From Rhodopseudomonas boonkerdii (GTDB taxonomy: Bacteria; Pseudomonadota; Alphaproteobacteria; Rhizobiales; Xanthobacteraceae): DNA of 64,000 bases. Below the pieces are notes generated by a model. It saw only the letters and a program-made list of their open reading frames with translations. It was not told the DNA's origin and did not search any database. This document shows positions 9,320 to 18,020 of this stretch, in pieces. The stretch is from positions 5,485,001-5,549,000 of the forward strand of contig NZ_CP036537.1 in the NCBI RefSeq assembly GCF_021184025.1, in the 5' to 3' direction. The position numbers and the translations under genes are program-made. The stretch's first letter is position 1; every line of letters starts with the position of its first letter.

Positions 9320-10855
9320 CTAGAAGCTACGCAGAATTTGCACGGCCCCATTGTAAAGATTCTGATCTTTCAGCTCGTACACTGAGCCACTAGGCTTTCC
9401 AGCGGCACCCGTACCAATGGTTTGATATGTTCCGCTGAAATTTTGATCGAGCCTGCTGTAAGTAAACTGAGCTGAGATCGTGAGATTCTTGACAGGAGTC
9501 CAAGCTGTTCGGGTACCAATCTGTGCCAAATTAAGGTCAAAGTTGCCTGACGCGTTTAACACGCCAGCCCGAGCCGCAGCTGCCGAGCTTGAATTTGTTC
9601 CCGGCCCACCGGCTGGAAATGTACCATCGTTAGAGAATGCGGCCATCATCAGCGCGTTGCCATCCCCGTATTCGATATGGCTGTAGTTGCCGAAGATCGA
9701 AGTTCTCCAAGCCGGGCTCCAATAGTGCTCGTAGAACGCGCTGACCTCCCAGCCTTTACTTTGAATAATTCCCGTTCCTGGCGCGTAAACGCCATCAAGC
9801 ACGTAGCCAAACCCAAGCCCTCCATCTCTAAAGGCCGCGTAGCGACCGCCACCAGCGGTATCGGTCGTGCCGCCAAAAAGGTACTTAGCCGCGCCCTGCG
9901 CATATGACGCTTCAACTTTCAAGCTGTCGCCGGCACCTGTCGGCAAATCCTTGAATTCGACGGCTCCAGTAACTGCAAATCCATATGATTCGTCTGGATG
10001 CCCTGTGCTCTCGTTAGAACCGTAGAAGCCCGACGTGATTTGATGCATCGCAGCACCGAAGTGCAGAGATCCCCAAGCCTGATCGAGGCGTATGTTTCCG
10101 ACCACGTCAGGAATATGATTGCCGCCGTAAGAATTTCCCAAGAACGTGTTAGAAGCCGACCCATAGAAATTTGGTACAAAGCTCGAAGCGCCTGGACCCA
10201 CGATGTACGTAGCCGTATTCCACAGGCCCGCGTTTCGATAAGCCGACGCGTTCTCTAGCGAAATGGTGGCGGAAACACCGTTACCGAAGTTTGCGGTGTA
10301 TGAGATCTGTGGGATGCCAGTTGCGTTATTTGAACCGCCATTAAATCCCGAAGAAATCCACGGCTTCGACAGAGCCCATTGCGGATCAAATTGTGACACA
10401 GCCTTGCCGAAGGTGAAACCGGCGAACTGAATGAACGCGAAATCCATTTCTACAAAACCGCCTGCAATCGACTCACGGTTCTGAGAGAAGTCAAATTGCA
10501 TATTCGCGTAGGTGCGCAGAACGCCATACTCTGTAGCCGTTCGAGTGTCAGTCGTGACATTGACCCGTTCTCGCGACCAGAAATAATCCTTCGTCCATAG
10601 ATTGTTGCCGTTGGCGCCCCCTTGCCAATAGGGCGCGTCGTAGTTTGCACTATAGACGCCAACGTCCAAGCGAATGGCGCCCCCTATTTTAATACATGTG
10701 TCGGTGCCAGGGATGTAATAGAAACCCGCACCGTATAGCGAGCAAACCTTCACGTATTCGACCGCTTTCGCCTTCACCGGAAGATCGGCAGCAGATGCCA
10801 TGCTGCAAGGTAGTAGCGCTGCTGTAGAAACAAGAACGATTGTTTTGAACTTCAT
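9320..10855 (-). CDS. Outer-membrane porin, Porin_2 family
   Basis: A 511-residue precursor with a clear signal peptide (MKFKTIVLVSTAALL...SMASA) and the mature start ADLPVKAKAVEYVKVCSLYG. The segment GAGFYYIPGTDTCIKIGG and the terminal aromatic residue (ILRSF) are hallmarks of alphaproteobacterial Porin_2 beta-barrels of Bradyrhizobium and relatives. The ATG at 10855 follows GGAGGG, which decides the start; an in-frame ATG at 10867 lies before that site. It is expected to be a trimeric diffusion channel in the outer membrane. Its place next to catabolic genes hints at substrate entry, which is inference only. Confidence 0.93.
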   Translation of the reverse strand: MKFKTIVLVSTAALLPCSMASAADLPVKAKAVEYVKVCSLYGAGFYYIPGTDTCIKIGGAIRLDVGVYSANYDAPYWQGGANGNNLWTKDYFWSRERVNVTTDTRTATEYGVLRTYANMQFDFSQNRESIAGGFVEMDFAFIQFAGFTFGKAVSQFDPQWALSKPWISSGFNGGSNNATGIPQISYTANFGNGVSATISLENASAYRNAGLWNTATYIVGPGASSFVPNFYGSASNTFLGNSYGGNHIPDVVGNIRLDQAWGSLHFGAAMHQITSGFYGSNESTGHPDESYGFAVTGAVEFKDLPTGAGDSLKVEASYAQGAAKYLFGGTTDTAGGGRYAAFRDGGLGFGYVLDGVYAPGTGIIQSKGWEVSAFYEHYWSPAWRTSIFGNYSHIEYGDGNALMMAAFSNDGTFPAGGPGTNSSSAAAARAGVLNASGNFDLNLAQIGTRTAWTPVKNLTISAQFTYSRLDQNFSGTYQTIGTGAAGKPSGSVYELKDQNLYNGAVQILRSF

Positions 10856-11668
10856 ATTTCCCTCCAAGAATTATGCCACTGTTTCGGCCCGGCACCAAAG
10901 AGCGATGCGCCTTGGCCGGTCAGTCTCGCAAGCACATTAGAGGGACTTGTTAGGCTGCGTTCAACTGTCGTGCGTAGCACTGACAACTATAAATCTCATT
11001 CGTGGCGCAATAAGCACGAGCATTTATATATTAATTACTTAATGAAGTTGAATGCATTTTTTAGAGCGATATTCTGACAGTAGTGGCTCGATCGGTTTGG
11101 GGTGAGTATCAAATCGCAGCGCGATTTCGAATCAATCGCTTCTACCGAACACAATGAAGTCGATACCAGTTCGCTCGCTCCTAAGGTCGTCTTCATTTAG
11201 GTCGGGGGCACCCCACCAAAGACAAACGTCATCGCTCAAATTCTTTGCCCTTCAACAAGGTGATGCAATGAGCTCGCGGACCGCTCTCATAAGGATTCGT
11301 ATCGTCTGGTGAGACGTAGGCAAGTTACGGACGTTCTCGTACGGGCTGGCAAGGTTTCAGGACCGGCCTAGCCCCGGCCAAACGTTCTCCATGAAGATCG
11401 AAGATCAGTAGTTGAAGACCGATGCAATCGGATTGACGAGCCTAGCTCGCCATCGTGCCGACGATCTAAGCTTGCGGCTTGCGACAAGCCCGGAGGGGAA
11501 TAATCACGCCAAGCGCGCTGGTTTCGACAATCGCGAATTCAACTGCCGTCCAGTTAGAGCGTTACCTCGCGGCCTGTATAAGTCCCGGGCAGAATTGCAG
11601 TGGTGGCAACATGGAATTGGGTGGGATCTTACAAGAACGGAGAGCTATCTGCGCCGACTTCGTCTCCT
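10856..11668. other. Long region upstream of the porin, no clear gene
   Basis: About 800 bases. The part next to the porin (10870-11100) is AT-rich (runs such as ATTTATATATTAATTACTTAATG near 11023) and probably carries the porin promoter. From 11100 to 11668 only short open frames without recognisable products were seen. The right part probably belongs to the decayed sigma-54 activator gene whose end is visible at 11669. Confidence 0.4.
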
Positions 11669-11771
11669 ATGCGTGAAGCGCTCGCCCGTCACAAGGGCAC
11701 AAGAAAAAGCGGCGGAAGTCTAGGCATCTCTCGGTCCTATCTTTATCGTAAGCTGAGTGAGATGGACCCGA
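11669..11771 (+). pseudogene. Relic of a sigma-54 activator (Fis-type HTH end)
   Basis: The frame REALARHKG...LGISRSYLYRKLSEMDP closely matches the C-terminal Fis-like helix-turn-helix of the activator at 23227-24873 (REALAACNG...LGISRSFLYKKLAEMDR). A one-base shift lies inside: EKAAEV is read in the frame before LGIS. The AAA+ domain is not recognisable upstream. It is a dead remnant of a second, related activator. Confidence 0.75.
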
Positions 11772-12084
11772 CATGGGTTGCTATTTCCAGCAAGGATTGG
11801 CGCATCGAGATAACGCAATCAAGTTGCGTTGTGTGGGAGACAATGAAATGTCGCAATCAGATTTTTCATGCATCGACATGAATTGAATCGTAGAGGGCGA
11901 CACTGATCCTTTTGACCATTCGGGATACCGCTTCGCACCGGCATACGGATTGCATCATATGCATCCGCGTGGCGAAAACTCAACGCGCGAATATAAAGCA
12001 TTACCCTCGGGCGCTCTCGAGAAAATACAATGCGCAGAAATGAATGGTTGATTCGATAAGGGTGTCGCGCACAGCGCTCTATCA

Positions 12085-12601
12085 ATCCTTGGCGGGTGCC
12101 TAACGATACCCTCCATCGTGACGGCGCAGGAACGCTGGTCGATGCGACCGGACATATACATTCTGAGGTTAGCCGCAGGCGGAGCGACGGACTCCTTATC
12201 GCGCATTTTCTATAAGAGCCTTGGCGAGGTTACTGGCCAGCAGATGGTCGTCGCGAACCGGGCCGATGCAGGCGGAGACGGATCCGTCAAAGCTTTGGGA
12301 GTGACGACCAAAACGCGTAGTCCCATTCTTCACGACGTCTCCGCGATCAATAAGATTCTGCCGGTCTTCGAATTGACATCATGGGCCGCGCTATGCGGAC
12401 CCGCCAAGTTGCCGCCGAGCCTTGTCACCACTCAACGAATACGCCAGGAAGGTCCTGACGGACCCCGACATCGTCAGGAAGTTCACCGACATTGGCGCTG
12501 TTGCATGGCCGACATCCTCTGAAGAGGTCACGAAGGCGCGCGATCTTGAGGAGCAACGGCTGCTTCCAGTAATCAAGGCGGCGGGTATATTGCCGACCTA
12601 G
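12085..12601 (+). pseudogene. Relic of a TctC/Bug-type solute-binding protein
   Basis: The end of a signal peptide (IPSIVTAQE) is followed by RLAAGGATDSLSRIFYKSLGEVTGQQMVVANRADAGG, the conserved start of TctC-type proteins. Matching C-terminal sequence (YARKVLTDPDIVRKFTDIGAVAW, then SSEEVTKARDLEEQRLLPVIKAAGI) is in another frame after about 12440. Much of the middle domain is missing, so there is a large internal deletion plus a frameshift. It sits directly beyond the end of the minus-strand catabolic operon. Confidence 0.8.
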
Positions 12602-12616
12602 CCCGCAGCATTTCCC

Positions 12617-13039
12617 TCAAGCGATCCGATTGTAGACGCCCTGCCCCGTCGCGACGAGCTGACCGCTAGGTTGGCTCTCCGCGACGATGGAGGCGAAATA
12701 TATCCGTTTGCAATGCTTCGATATCCGCCCGATTTCGCGGATTATTGTATCTCCGGCACCTGATCTGCCGATGAAGTTGCAATTCAGGGAAACCGTCACA
12801 GCCTTCGGTGGCGTGGCGTTGTCCGGATCAGACACCGCCCAGAGGCCGGCTGTATCGAGCATCGCCATCAGAACGCCGCTATGCACGGTGCCGTGCCTGT
12901 TGAGGTGCTGAGGTCCGATCTCGATCTCGAACGTCGCCTCGCCCGCGGAGCTCTCGGTGCGACGCATTCCAAGAACGTCGCCGAAATGGAAGCCGTCCGA
13001 AAGCTGCCCGCCCAGCGTCTCATTCAAATGAGTTGCCAT
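12617..13039 (-). CDS. PaaI-family hotdog thioesterase
   Basis: A 140-residue single-hotdog acyl-CoA thioesterase. The key segment LNRHGTVHSGVLMAMLDTAGLWAV matches the PaaI-type active site (HG followed by a helix with a central Asp), and ISKHCKRIYFASIVAES is a typical later strand. The ATG at 13039 has CGGAG about 10 bases upstream. It is the last gene of the eleven-gene operon, 23 bases after the preceding gene. Its likely role is to release CoA from dead-end or product acyl-CoAs. Confidence 0.85.
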   Translation of the reverse strand: MATHLNETLGGQLSDGFHFGDVLGMRRTESSAGEATFEIEIGPQHLNRHGTVHSGVLMAMLDTAGLWAVSDPDNATPPKAVTVSLNCNFIGRSGAGDTIIREIGRISKHCKRIYFASIVAESQPSGQLVATGQGVYNRIA

Positions 13040-13062
13040 CAATCGTCTCCGCTACGCGCGAT

Positions 13063-13701
13063 TTAATCATTGCCTGCGGACACATCGCGATTTTTGGCGA
13101 CGATAGCGCGACGGGTTGGAGCATATGCCGACGTTCCATACGTCTGAAAAAGCGCATAAGTTACATCGTGGTGATGAGCCATGCCGCCGCGGAAAATGCG
13201 TTCCAGCGGGCCATCCGGATATCCCAGCCCGAGCTTGCAAGTGAGATCCATGTCTGCGCGAGTGGCGAGACCTTCGTCCAGGAAACGAAGGGCGGCATTG
13301 TATTTCGGCAAAACCAGGCGGTTGATGATGCGGCCGATCTGGTCGGATGACACAACGACCTCGAGTCCTGCTGCCTTGAACATGTCGATCGCCGCGGCCA
13401 CCGCCCCATCCGACGCTCCCACCGGGCGCACCAATTCGATCAGCGCCGACGGCGCATCGTCGCCGTTGCGATAGCGGGCAAAGCCAAGCACGTTGCTGTG
13501 CTTGCAGTCGTCGCCGATATGCTCGGCCAGGCTTTCATTGCCAAGTTCGATCAGGATCGCGCTGCGGGCATCATCCGCCTTGAACGGCACGCCGCTGAGG
13601 ATGAAAATCTTCGCATTGGCCTCGTGCGAGGCATTCTGCAGGAAAGTGTCGCCGTCCGGAAAGGAGCGGCTCGACCCGTTCTGATTGATGGCATAGGTCA
13701 T
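13063..13701 (-). CDS. 3-hydroxyacyl-CoA dehydrogenase-like protein lacking the NAD motif
   Basis: A 212-residue protein whose C-terminal half is a 3HCDH C-terminal domain: RIINRLVLPKYNAALRFLDEGLATRADMDLTCKLGLGYPDGPLE matches the family and the homologous region of its neighbour. The N-terminal 90 residues occupy the place of the Rossmann domain but show no GxGxxG. The ATG at 13701 lies just past the neighbour's stop; an upstream in-frame start at 13749 would overlap that gene deeply. It may be a non-catalytic partner or have a changed activity. Confidence 0.75.
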   Translation of the reverse strand: MTYAINQNGSSRSFPDGDTFLQNASHEANAKIFILSGVPFKADDARSAILIELGNESLAEHIGDDCKHSNVLGFARYRNGDDAPSALIELVRPVGASDGAVAAAIDMFKAAGLEVVVSSDQIGRIINRLVLPKYNAALRFLDEGLATRADMDLTCKLGLGYPDGPLERIFRGGMAHHHDVTYALFQTYGTSAYAPTRRAIVAKNRDVSAGND

Positions 13702-13705
13702 CGGC

Positions 13706-14587
13706 TCAGGCTCCAAACATCGCGTTGCCTTCGTAATTGAAGAAGCCACGCCCGGACTTGCGTCCGAGCAGGCCGGCGGCGACCATGCGGCTCAGCAGCG
13801 GCGGCGTCGCCGCGCGCGGATCGAGCGTGATCGGATAGAACGCTTCGCAGAGGCGGACCTGGGTATCGAGGCCGATCAGGTCGATCAGCTCCAGCGGGCC
13901 CATCTTGTAGCCAAGGCCCACCTTGATCGCCTTATCCACATCCTCGGCACTGGCGACGCCGGCTTCCACGGCGCGGATGGCGTCGTTGTTGAACGGCACC
14001 AGCAGCGCATTGAGGATAAAGCCCGGCTTGTCCTGGGTCTTCACCGGAATCTGACCGCATGACTTGGTCCAGTCCCATGCAGTCTGGAACGTCTCGTCCG
14101 AGGTGAGAATGCCCGGCGACATTTCGATCAGCTTCATGAGCTGCGCCGGCAGGCAGAAATGCATGCCGACCACGCGCTCCGGACGCTTCGAGCCCGAGGC
14201 GATCTGGGTGATCGACAAAGTCGAGGTGTTCGACGCAAAGATCGTGTCGTCGGAGCACGCCTCGTCGAGGCGCTTCATCAGGTCGCGCTTGACGCTGAGG
14301 TCTTCGAAGATCGCCTCGATCACCATGTCGCAGGCGCCGAGCTCACCGATATCGGTGGTGTGCGACATATTGTCGATGATCTCATCGCGCTTGGCCTGCT
14401 CCAGCTTGCCGCGCGCCACCGACTTGTCGAGGAACGCCGCCGACTGCTTGCCGGCCTTTTCCAGCGCATCGCCCTTCATGTCGAAGGAGATGGTGCGATA
14501 GCCGGCGCGGGCGGCGACCAGCGCAATGCCCGCCCCCATGGTGCCGGCGGCGCCGCAGACGCCGACTGTCTTGATGGTCTTGCTCAT
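13706..14587 (-). CDS. 3-hydroxyacyl-CoA dehydrogenase
   Basis: A 293-residue NAD-dependent dehydrogenase of beta-oxidation. It has the nucleotide-binding GVCGAAGTMGAGIALVAARAG at the N-terminus, IEAIFEDLSVKRDLM, ASNTSTLSI, the substrate/catalytic segment RVVGMHFCLPAQLMKLIE (catalytic His), and the C-terminal domain with KPGFILNALLVPFNNDAIR and GLGYKMGPLELIDLIGLD. The ATG at 14587 overlaps the upstream ACAD stop as ATGA, so translation is coupled. It would oxidise a 3-hydroxyacyl-CoA made by one of the operon's hydratases. Confidence 0.92.
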   Translation of the reverse strand: MSKTIKTVGVCGAAGTMGAGIALVAARAGYRTISFDMKGDALEKAGKQSAAFLDKSVARGKLEQAKRDEIIDNMSHTTDIGELGACDMVIEAIFEDLSVKRDLMKRLDEACSDDTIFASNTSTLSITQIASGSKRPERVVGMHFCLPAQLMKLIEMSPGILTSDETFQTAWDWTKSCGQIPVKTQDKPGFILNALLVPFNNDAIRAVEAGVASAEDVDKAIKVGLGYKMGPLELIDLIGLDTQVRLCEAFYPITLDPRAATPPLLSRMVAAGLLGRKSGRGFFNYEGNAMFGA

Positions 14588-15750
14588 TTGGTTGCAAAGC
14601 TCCTGCCGATGAGCTGGCGGTGCACCTGGTTGGTGCCTTCCCAGATCTGAGTGATTTTGGCGTCGCGCATCAGCCGCTCGACGCGGAAGTCGCGGCAATA
14701 GCCGTAGCCGCCATGCATCTGCACGGCGTCGGTGGCGGCGCGCATCGCGAGATCGGATCCGCGCATCTTGGCCATGGAGGCCTCGACGCTAAAATCCATG
14801 GCGCCGCTGTCGATGAGATGCGCGAGATGTTCGAGCCAGCAATCGGCCATCGCGAGATCGGTGGCGAGATCGGCCAGCATGAACTGGTTGCCCTGGAAAT
14901 CGACGATGCGGCGGCCCGACTGCTTGCGCTCGTTCATATATCCGACCATGTCCTTGAACGCGGCCATGGCAATGCCGAGCGAATGCGCGCCGATGCTCGG
15001 GCGCGAACGGTTCAGCGACGCCAGCAGGATGCGCAGGCCATCGCCGGGCTTGCCGATCAGATTGGCTTTTGGCACGCGCACGCCGTTAAAACGCAGCGCC
15101 GCGGTGGACGAGGCGCGATGGCCCATCTTGTCTTCCAGGCGCACCACCTCGAAGCCCGGTGCGCCCTTTTCCAGGATCAGCACCGAGATCGACTTCTTGG
15201 CGTCCTCGATGCCTGCGAATTTTCCGAACAGCAGGATGCGGTCGGCGACATCGCCCGAGGTGATGAAGATTTTCGAGCCGTCGATGACGATCTCGTCGCC
15301 GTCTTCGGTGAAGCGGGTCTTCATCCCGGTGGCATCGGAGCCAGCGGCTTCCTCGGTGATCGCCAGCGAAGCGAGGCCGCCTTCGGCGATGCAGGGCAAC
15401 AGGCGCGCGCGCTGCTCGTCGGTGCCGAATTCGATCAGCGGCTTCATGGCATGAAAGTTGGTGGCATAGATGATGCCGGTGGAGGCGCAAGCCTCGGCGA
15501 TCCGCTTCACCACCGCGAGATACAGGCGGAACGACATGCCGGTGCCGCCGAACTGCTCCGGAATGAAGATGGTGTTGAGGCCGAGCGCATTGATTGCCTC
15601 GACATTCGCCCAGGGAAATTCGCCGCTCTCGTCGAATTTCGCCGCATTGGGCGCGATCACATCGGCGCAAAGCCTGTCCACCTGGGAGATAATGAGGCTT
15701 TCGCTCTCATCCCAGGAGCGATTGCGTTCAAGCTGTTCGAAGACCAACAT
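14584..15750 (-). CDS. Acyl-CoA dehydrogenase (AliB/short-chain type)
   Basis: A 388-residue full-length ACAD. It shows ITEEAAGSDATGMKT (FAD/substrate segment), DGSKIFITSGDVADRI, MNERKQSGRRIVDFQGNQF, and the C-terminal MHGGYGYCRDFRVERLMRDAK with IWEGTNQVHR, which has the catalytic Glu in its usual place. In the context of a BadI-like hydrolase and an SDR it could act like AliB, making a 1-ene-1-carboxyl-CoA. Its start overlaps the SDR stop (TGATG) and its stop overlaps the hydroxyacyl-CoA dehydrogenase start. Confidence 0.92.
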   Translation of the reverse strand: MLVFEQLERNRSWDESESLIISQVDRLCADVIAPNAAKFDESGEFPWANVEAINALGLNTIFIPEQFGGTGMSFRLYLAVVKRIAEACASTGIIYATNFHAMKPLIEFGTDEQRARLLPCIAEGGLASLAITEEAAGSDATGMKTRFTEDGDEIVIDGSKIFITSGDVADRILLFGKFAGIEDAKKSISVLILEKGAPGFEVVRLEDKMGHRASSTAALRFNGVRVPKANLIGKPGDGLRILLASLNRSRPSIGAHSLGIAMAAFKDMVGYMNERKQSGRRIVDFQGNQFMLADLATDLAMADCWLEHLAHLIDSGAMDFSVEASMAKMRGSDLAMRAATDAVQMHGGYGYCRDFRVERLMRDAKITQIWEGTNQVHRQLIGRSFATK

Positions 15751-16457
15751 CAGTGATTAATCCCTTGTCCGCCGTCGATATAGATCGTCTCACCTGTCAG
15801 GAAAGCGATGTTCTCGGCGTAAAGCGCGCCAACAAGACGCGCAACTTCCTGAGCAGAGCCGGCGCGGCCCGCCGGCACACGTCGCTTCAGCCATGACTGG
15901 ACTTTGTCGCTAGCGAGGAAATCCCGGTTGAGATCGGTTTCGATATAGCCAGGAGCCACATCGAGCACACGAATGCCGTCACGCGCCCATTCGGCGGCAA
16001 GGCAGCGCGTGATAGCGCCGACCGCAGCTTTTGAAGCGCAGTAAGCAAGATTGTCGACCACCGCGAGCTTATCGAAGAACGAACCGATATTGACGATCAG
16101 GCTGTCGCCCTGCGCCTTCAGATGTGGATAGGCCTCGCGGCACGACACCATCACCGCAGAGGCATTCAGGCGCATGGTGCTCTCGAATTCGGCCAGCGAC
16201 AGCTCCGCGCTACGCCTGCCTTCATGGGCGCCGGCATTGTTGACCAGGCCGATGATCGGACCATGAGCTGCCACTTTCGCGATCGCGGCCGCAATGGCCG
16301 CTTCGTCGGTCATGTCGCAGGCATAGCCGATACCAACCGCGCTGGCACCGCTGCGCGAGAAGCCAACCACCGCAAAACCGCGGCGGTCGAGCTCGAGCGC
16401 AATGGCCTCGCCAATGCCACGGCTGGCGCCGGTGACGATGATCTGGGGCTTACTCAT
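15750..16457 (-). CDS. Short-chain dehydrogenase/reductase (BadH-like role)
   Basis: A 235-residue classical SDR: TGASRGIGEAIALEL (NAD(P) binding), NNAGAHEG, the catalytic Ser in IVNIGSFF, the YCASKAA (YxxxK) pair, PGYIETDLN, and the terminal GGQGINH. It lies between the enoyl-CoA hydratase and the ACAD and overlaps both (8 bases and 1 base). A hydroxyacyl-CoA to ketoacyl-CoA oxidation like that of BadH is inferred from context only; FabG-like reduction is also possible. Confidence 0.85.
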   Translation of the reverse strand: MSKPQIIVTGASRGIGEAIALELDRRGFAVVGFSRSGASAVGIGYACDMTDEAAIAAAIAKVAAHGPIIGLVNNAGAHEGRRSAELSLAEFESTMRLNASAVMVSCREAYPHLKAQGDSLIVNIGSFFDKLAVVDNLAYCASKAAVGAITRCLAAEWARDGIRVLDVAPGYIETDLNRDFLASDKVQSWLKRRVPAGRAGSAQEVARLVGALYAENIAFLTGETIYIDGGQGINH

Positions 16458-17217
16458 CCTTGAAATTCGCTTTTCTCTTTTCGGTGAAAGCCGTCATGCC
16501 CTCCGCCGCATCGGCGGTGCCGAATGCAAGCGTGGAGAGATCGGCTTCGATCTTGAGACCTTCCAGCACCGGCACGTCGAGCGCGCGCGACACCGCCTCG
16601 CGGGCGAATTGCTGCGCCAGCAGGCTATAGCCGGAGAATTCATGCGCGAAGGCGAGTGCCGCATCCACCGCATTGCCTTCCACCAGGCGATGCACGAGGC
16701 CGATGCGCTGCGCCTCTTCGGCGGCGACCGTGCGGCCGGTCATGATCATCTCCATGGCGCGGGCTTCGCCGATCACGCGCGGCAGACGTTGCGTGCCGCC
16801 ATAGCCGGGGATCAAGCCGAGCTTGATCTCGGGCAGGCCGAGCTTGGCATTCGGCGTCGCCACGCGGAACGTGCAGGCCAGCGCCAGTTCGAGGCCGCCG
16901 CCGAAGGCGAAGCCGTTGATGGCCGCGACCGAGGCGAAAGGCAGCCGGTCGAGCTTGGCAAAGGTCGCCTGCCCCATCTCGGCGCCGCGCTTGCAATCGA
17001 TCATGGATCGACCGCCGAGTTCCTTGATATCCGCGCCGGCGCAGAACGCCTTTTCGCCGGCGCCGGTAACGATGAGAGCGCGGACCTTCCAGTCCGCGAC
17101 CTCGGTGAGTGCTTCGGAAATTTCCTTCAGCACCGTGAACGACAGCGCATTGAGCGCTTCCGGCCGATTGAGCCGCAGCAGCGCGCAGTCTTCCAGCTTT
17201 GTCAACTCAACCGGCAT
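16450..17217 (-). CDS. Enoyl-CoA hydratase/isomerase family protein (BadK-like role)
   Basis: A 255-residue crotonase-fold protein with AFCAGADIKEL (first oxyanion-hole segment), INGFAFGGGLELALACTFRVAT, and LPEIKLGLIPGYGGTQRLPR, where the Glu of the PE.KLG segment is a typical hydratase catalytic residue. The ATG at 17217 gives the family N-terminus; an upstream in-frame extension overlaps the next gene. In a ring-degradation reading it would hydrate a cyclohexene-carboxyl-CoA as BadK does. An ordinary enoyl-CoA hydratase is equally compatible. Confidence 0.88.
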   Translation of the reverse strand: MPVELTKLEDCALLRLNRPEALNALSFTVLKEISEALTEVADWKVRALIVTGAGEKAFCAGADIKELGGRSMIDCKRGAEMGQATFAKLDRLPFASVAAINGFAFGGGLELALACTFRVATPNAKLGLPEIKLGLIPGYGGTQRLPRVIGEARAMEMIMTGRTVAAEEAQRIGLVHRLVEGNAVDAALAFAHEFSGYSLLAQQFAREAVSRALDVPVLEGLKIEADLSTLAFGTADAAEGMTAFTEKRKANFKDE

Positions 17218-17221
17218 CGTC

Positions 17222-18001
17222 TTACTTTCCGAACTTGGAGGCGTCGGGCTTACGCTTGCCGGCGAAGGAGGCCGACATTTCCTTGCTTTCTTCCGTCTCA
17301 AGATACGGACGCAGCAGGAGATCGTGCGAAACGCGGGCGAGACCGGACACGCCGCCATGACGGGCATTGAACGCGCCCTTGATCGAGGCGAGTGCGAACG
17401 GGCCGCGATCGGCGATTTCGAGCGCGAATTTGCGGGTTTCTTCCTTCAGCTTGTCGTCGGGCACGACCTTGTTGATGAGGCCGATTTCGAGCGCTTCCTT
17501 GGCCGAGATCTTCGGATTGGCGAACCACATCTCCTTGGCCTTCTTCTTGCCGACGAGATCTTCCAGATACCAGGTGCCGTAGCCGGCATCGAAAGAACCC
17601 ATCATCGGACCGACCTGGCGGAAGGTCGCGCTTTCCTTGGCGATGGTGAGATCGCACACCACCTGCAGCACGTTGCCGCCGCCGACGGCAAAACCGTTGA
17701 CGCTGGCGATGACCGGCTTTTGCAGGCGATCGATCGACTCATACATTTCGAGGGTCGGCAGCACGCCGGCATAGAGCATGGACTTTTCCATGCCGTCCTT
17801 GCGGCCGCCGATGCAGAAGAACTTGTCGCCGGCGCCGGTGATGACAATCACGCGGGTGCGCGTCTCGCGGCGGATCTCGTTGATGCAATCGCGGATCTCG
17901 TGACACATGTCCACGGTGAACATGTTGCCATCGTCCGGACGGTTCAGCGTGATGGTGCCGATCGGGCCGTCTTCTTCGTACAGGATGGTGCTGAAGCTCA
18001 T
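17222..18001 (-). CDS. Crotonase-family hydrolase, BadI-like (ring cleavage candidate)
   Basis: A 259-residue crotonase-family protein that resembles 2-ketocyclohexanecarboxyl-CoA hydrolase (BadI) and MenB more than plain hydratases. The segment ATFRQVGPMMGSFDAGYGT followed by LVGKKKAKEMWF parallels the QVGPKMGS-DPGYGT...VGEKKAREIWY pattern recalled for BadI, and NGFAVGGGNVLQVVCDLTI parallels GYAIGGGNVL..ICDLTI. BadI opens a 2-ketocyclohexane ring to pimelyl-CoA by reverse Dieckmann cleavage. The ATG at 18001 follows AAAGGAAA. Assignment is by remembered motifs, so the exact substrate is open. Confidence 0.72.
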   Translation of the reverse strand: MSFSTILYEEDGPIGTITLNRPDDGNMFTVDMCHEIRDCINEIRRETRTRVIVITGAGDKFFCIGGRKDGMEKSMLYAGVLPTLEMYESIDRLQKPVIASVNGFAVGGGNVLQVVCDLTIAKESATFRQVGPMMGSFDAGYGTWYLEDLVGKKKAKEMWFANPKISAKEALEIGLINKVVPDDKLKEETRKFALEIADRGPFALASIKGAFNARHGGVSGLARVSHDLLLRPYLETEESKEMSASFAGKRKPDASKFGK

Positions 18002-18020
18002 GGGAGTTTCCTTTCGGTTT

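Noticed and set aside
14620..15756. A 378-codon plus-strand open frame
   Set aside because: It is the antisense shadow of the acyl-CoA dehydrogenase at 14584-15750.
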